Shown in pieces: positions 62,507-64,000 of a stretch of 64,000 nucleotides of DNA. Location: the NCBI GenBank assembly GCA_015057275.1, contig SVEO01000003.1, positions 1 through 64,000 of the forward strand, read 5' to 3'. A program made the translations under genes and the position numbers. The DNA comes from Lachnospiraceae bacterium (GTDB lineage Bacteria; Bacillota; Clostridia; Lachnospirales; Lachnospiraceae). Below the pieces are notes generated by a model. It was not told where the DNA came from and did no database searches. It was given only the letters and a program-made list of their open reading frames with translations. Numbering within the stretch: position 1 is the stretch's first letter; each line of letters opens with the position of its first letter.

Positions 62507-63859
62507 ATGAAACGAGAAAGTTTTGGCTCTCGTGTGGGCTTTCTGTTAGTAAGTGCAGGGTGCGCCATTGGAATTGGTAATGTATGGAAATTTCCATATG
62601 TTGCGGGACAGAATGGCGGTGGCGTGTTTGTATTGTTTTATTTGTTATTTCTGCTGATTATGGGAGTTCCGGTATTAACCATGGAACTTGCTGTCGGCCG
62701 TGCTGGTCGCCAGAGCGTAGTAAAGGCATATAAAACGCTAGAACCGGAAGGGAGCAAGTGGCATATCCACGGTTGGATTGGGATGATTGGCTGCTATCTG
62801 CTGATGATGTACTACACAACCGTTGCCGGCTGGATGCTCGGTTATTTCTTTAAATTTGCAAGCGGTCAGTTTAAACGCGTTCAAGCAGAAGCGGTTGAGT
62901 CTGTTTATGGGAATATGCTGGCAAATCCACTTGAAATGACAATCTGGATGTCGATTATTGTAGTGGTCGGTTTTATTGTATGCAGCTTCGGTTTAAAAAA
63001 GGGCGTGGAGAGAATTTCCACGGTTATGATGATTGGTTTACTTGCGCTGATTGTTGTGCTTGTAATCAATGGCTTTACCTTATCGAATGCGATGGAAGGT
63101 ATCAGGTTTTATCTACTGCCTGATTTTGGAAAAGTAAAAGAGGTTGGCCTCGGTAACGTAATCACAGCAGCCATGAATCAGTCTTTCTTTACTTTGAGTA
63201 TCGGTATTTCTTCGATGCAGATTTTCGGCAGTTATATGTCTAAGGAACATACACTTGGCAGCGAATCGATTCGTATTTGCGGATTGGATACATTTGTGGC
63301 CTTGATGTCCGGTCTGATTATTTTTCCGGCATGCTTTAGCTTTGGTGTGGAACCGGATGCCGGTCCTTCTCTGATTTTCATCACATTGTCAAAAGTATTT
63401 GTTAATATGAGCGGCGGACGCCTGTGGGGTTCTCTGTTTTTCTTGTTCATGACATTTGCAAGCTTTACGACTGTTATTGCGGTGTTTGAAAATCTTTTGG
63501 CAGGTTGTATGGATAATTTCGGCTGGAGCCGCAAAAAGTCGGTAATTCTTAACATGGTGTTTATACTGATTGCCAGTCTGCCATGTGTTCTTGGTTATAA
63601 TGTGTTAAATGACTTGCGACTCATTGGCGGTCGTGATATTCTCGATACAGAGGACTTCATTGTCAGCAATCTGTTGCTTCCTAGTGGCGCGCTAGTGTTT
63701 GTGTTGTTCTGTGCGACAAGATGGGGCTGGGGATTTGACAATTATCTAAATGAGGTAAATACAGGGAAAGGCTTTAAGATGCCGCGCGCAATCAAGCCTT
63801 ACGTACAATATATATTGCCGATTTTGATTCTTGTGATTTTGATTCAGGGATTGTTATAA
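62507..63859 (+). CDS. Sodium-dependent neurotransmitter:sodium symporter-family transporter
   Basis: Membrane transporter of the SNF/NSS (LeuT-like) family, 450 residues with about eleven hydrophobic segments, which fits the 11-TM bacterial group. The first helix SRVGFLLVSAGCAIGIGNVW and KFPYVAGQNGGGVFVLFYL form the unwound helix-1 substrate and sodium site; MELAVGRAGRQSV follows. Likely carries an amino acid with sodium. Start set at 62507 behind AGAGGGAG: an earlier in-frame ATG at 62453 lies in the 3' arm of a hairpin and has no ribosome site. Confidence 0.88.
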   Translation: MKRESFGSRVGFLLVSAGCAIGIGNVWKFPYVAGQNGGGVFVLFYLLFLLIMGVPVLTMELAVGRAGRQSVVKAYKTLEPEGSKWHIHGWIGMIGCYLLMMYYTTVAGWMLGYFFKFASGQFKRVQAEAVESVYGNMLANPLEMTIWMSIIVVVGFIVCSFGLKKGVERISTVMMIGLLALIVVLVINGFTLSNAMEGIRFYLLPDFGKVKEVGLGNVITAAMNQSFFTLSIGISSMQIFGSYMSKEHTLGSESIRICGLDTFVALMSGLIIFPACFSFGVEPDAGPSLIFITLSKVFVNMSGGRLWGSLFFLFMTFASFTTVIAVFENLLAGCMDNFGWSRKKSVILNMVFILIASLPCVLGYNVLNDLRLIGGRDILDTEDFIVSNLLLPSGALVFVLFCATRWGWGFDNYLNEVNTGKGFKMPRAIKPYVQYILPILILVILIQGLL

Positions 63860-64000
63860 AAAGAGTTTAAAATATTTTAAATCACGAGCGTTACGTGGCA
63901 GTATTTGTACAAAAGCATTACCAAGTTACTGCGATGTAAAAAATATATTCACAATTGCTTTTGAGTAATCCTCAGCGTAAACGCTTCGGAATGGAGGAAG
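63860..64000. other. Intergenic end of the window
   Basis: No gene is seen in the last 141 bases. A GGAATGGAGGAAG ribosome-site-like sequence at the extreme end suggests a gene starts just outside the window. Confidence 0.4.

Noticed and set aside
1-64000. CRISPR arrays, rRNA genes, prophage, restriction or toxin-antitoxin systems
   Set aside because: No repeat-spacer pattern, rRNA sequence or recognisable phage or defence proteins were seen.

Overview
The window looks like a chromosomal segment of a low-to-mid GC, spore-forming Firmicute. Lachnospiraceae (Clostridium cluster XIVa) is the most likely family. This is inferred from gene order and content: spoIIM beside a NUDIX gene, RNase Y, RecU, RecX, HisZ with a short HisG, a eukaryote-type UDP-sugar pyrophosphorylase, radical-SAM gene pairs, strong GGAGG ribosome sites and TTGACA-17-TATAAT promoters. 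No database search was run, so the species is not claimed.

Layout. 1-1.4 kb: the right end of an IS3-family element abutting an AT-rich membrane-protein gene that was probably truncated by it. 1.5-10.8 kb: metA, a SulP transporter, HelD with an AraC regulator, a DNA polymerase IV remnant, an M18 aminopeptidase and rqcH. 10.9-24.6 kb: housekeeping genes (yicC-gmk-rpoZ-rimO-pgsA, an aminotransferase, SOS-controlled recA-recX, rny, proC, NUDIX-spoIIM, DAHP synthase, pyrimidine phosphorylase). 24.6-33.7 kb: an accessory operon for a cell-surface structure. It has a 1658-residue thioester/CnaB adhesin, a SipW-type signal peptidase, three TasA/camelysin-like proteins and a small CnaB protein. No sortase and no LPXTG motif are visible. 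33.7-41.4 kb: a SpoIID-like peptidoglycan-binding protein, UDP-sugar pyrophosphorylase, argS, a CPBP protease, a glycosyltransferase and a PAP2 phosphatase. 41.6-41.8 kb: tRNA-Val and tRNA-Met. 41.9-53.1 kb: a long run containing a radical-SAM gene, a zinc-finger membrane protein, polA, coaE, a small alarmone synthetase, an RsuA-HAD fusion, ygiQ, an SDR, an RluA enzyme and recU. 53.1-62.2 kb: a partial histidine operon (hisZ-G-D-B-IE) running into two radical-SAM-linked genes and an RNase E/G gene. 62.5-63.9 kb: a sodium-dependent symporter.

The most interesting region is the 24.8-33.7 kb operon. It combines the secretion and fibre proteins of the Bacillus TasA biofilm system with a thioester-forming, isopeptide-stabilised adhesin of the type normally anchored by sortase. 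I read it as a candidate sortase-independent adhesive fibre. Other points of note are a HisIE enzyme carrying an N-terminal HisA/HisF-like barrel in which both catalytic aspartates are tyrosine, a pseudouridine synthase fused to a HAD phosphatase, two LexA-type boxes at recA, and a terminator-like hairpin in the leader of the symporter gene.
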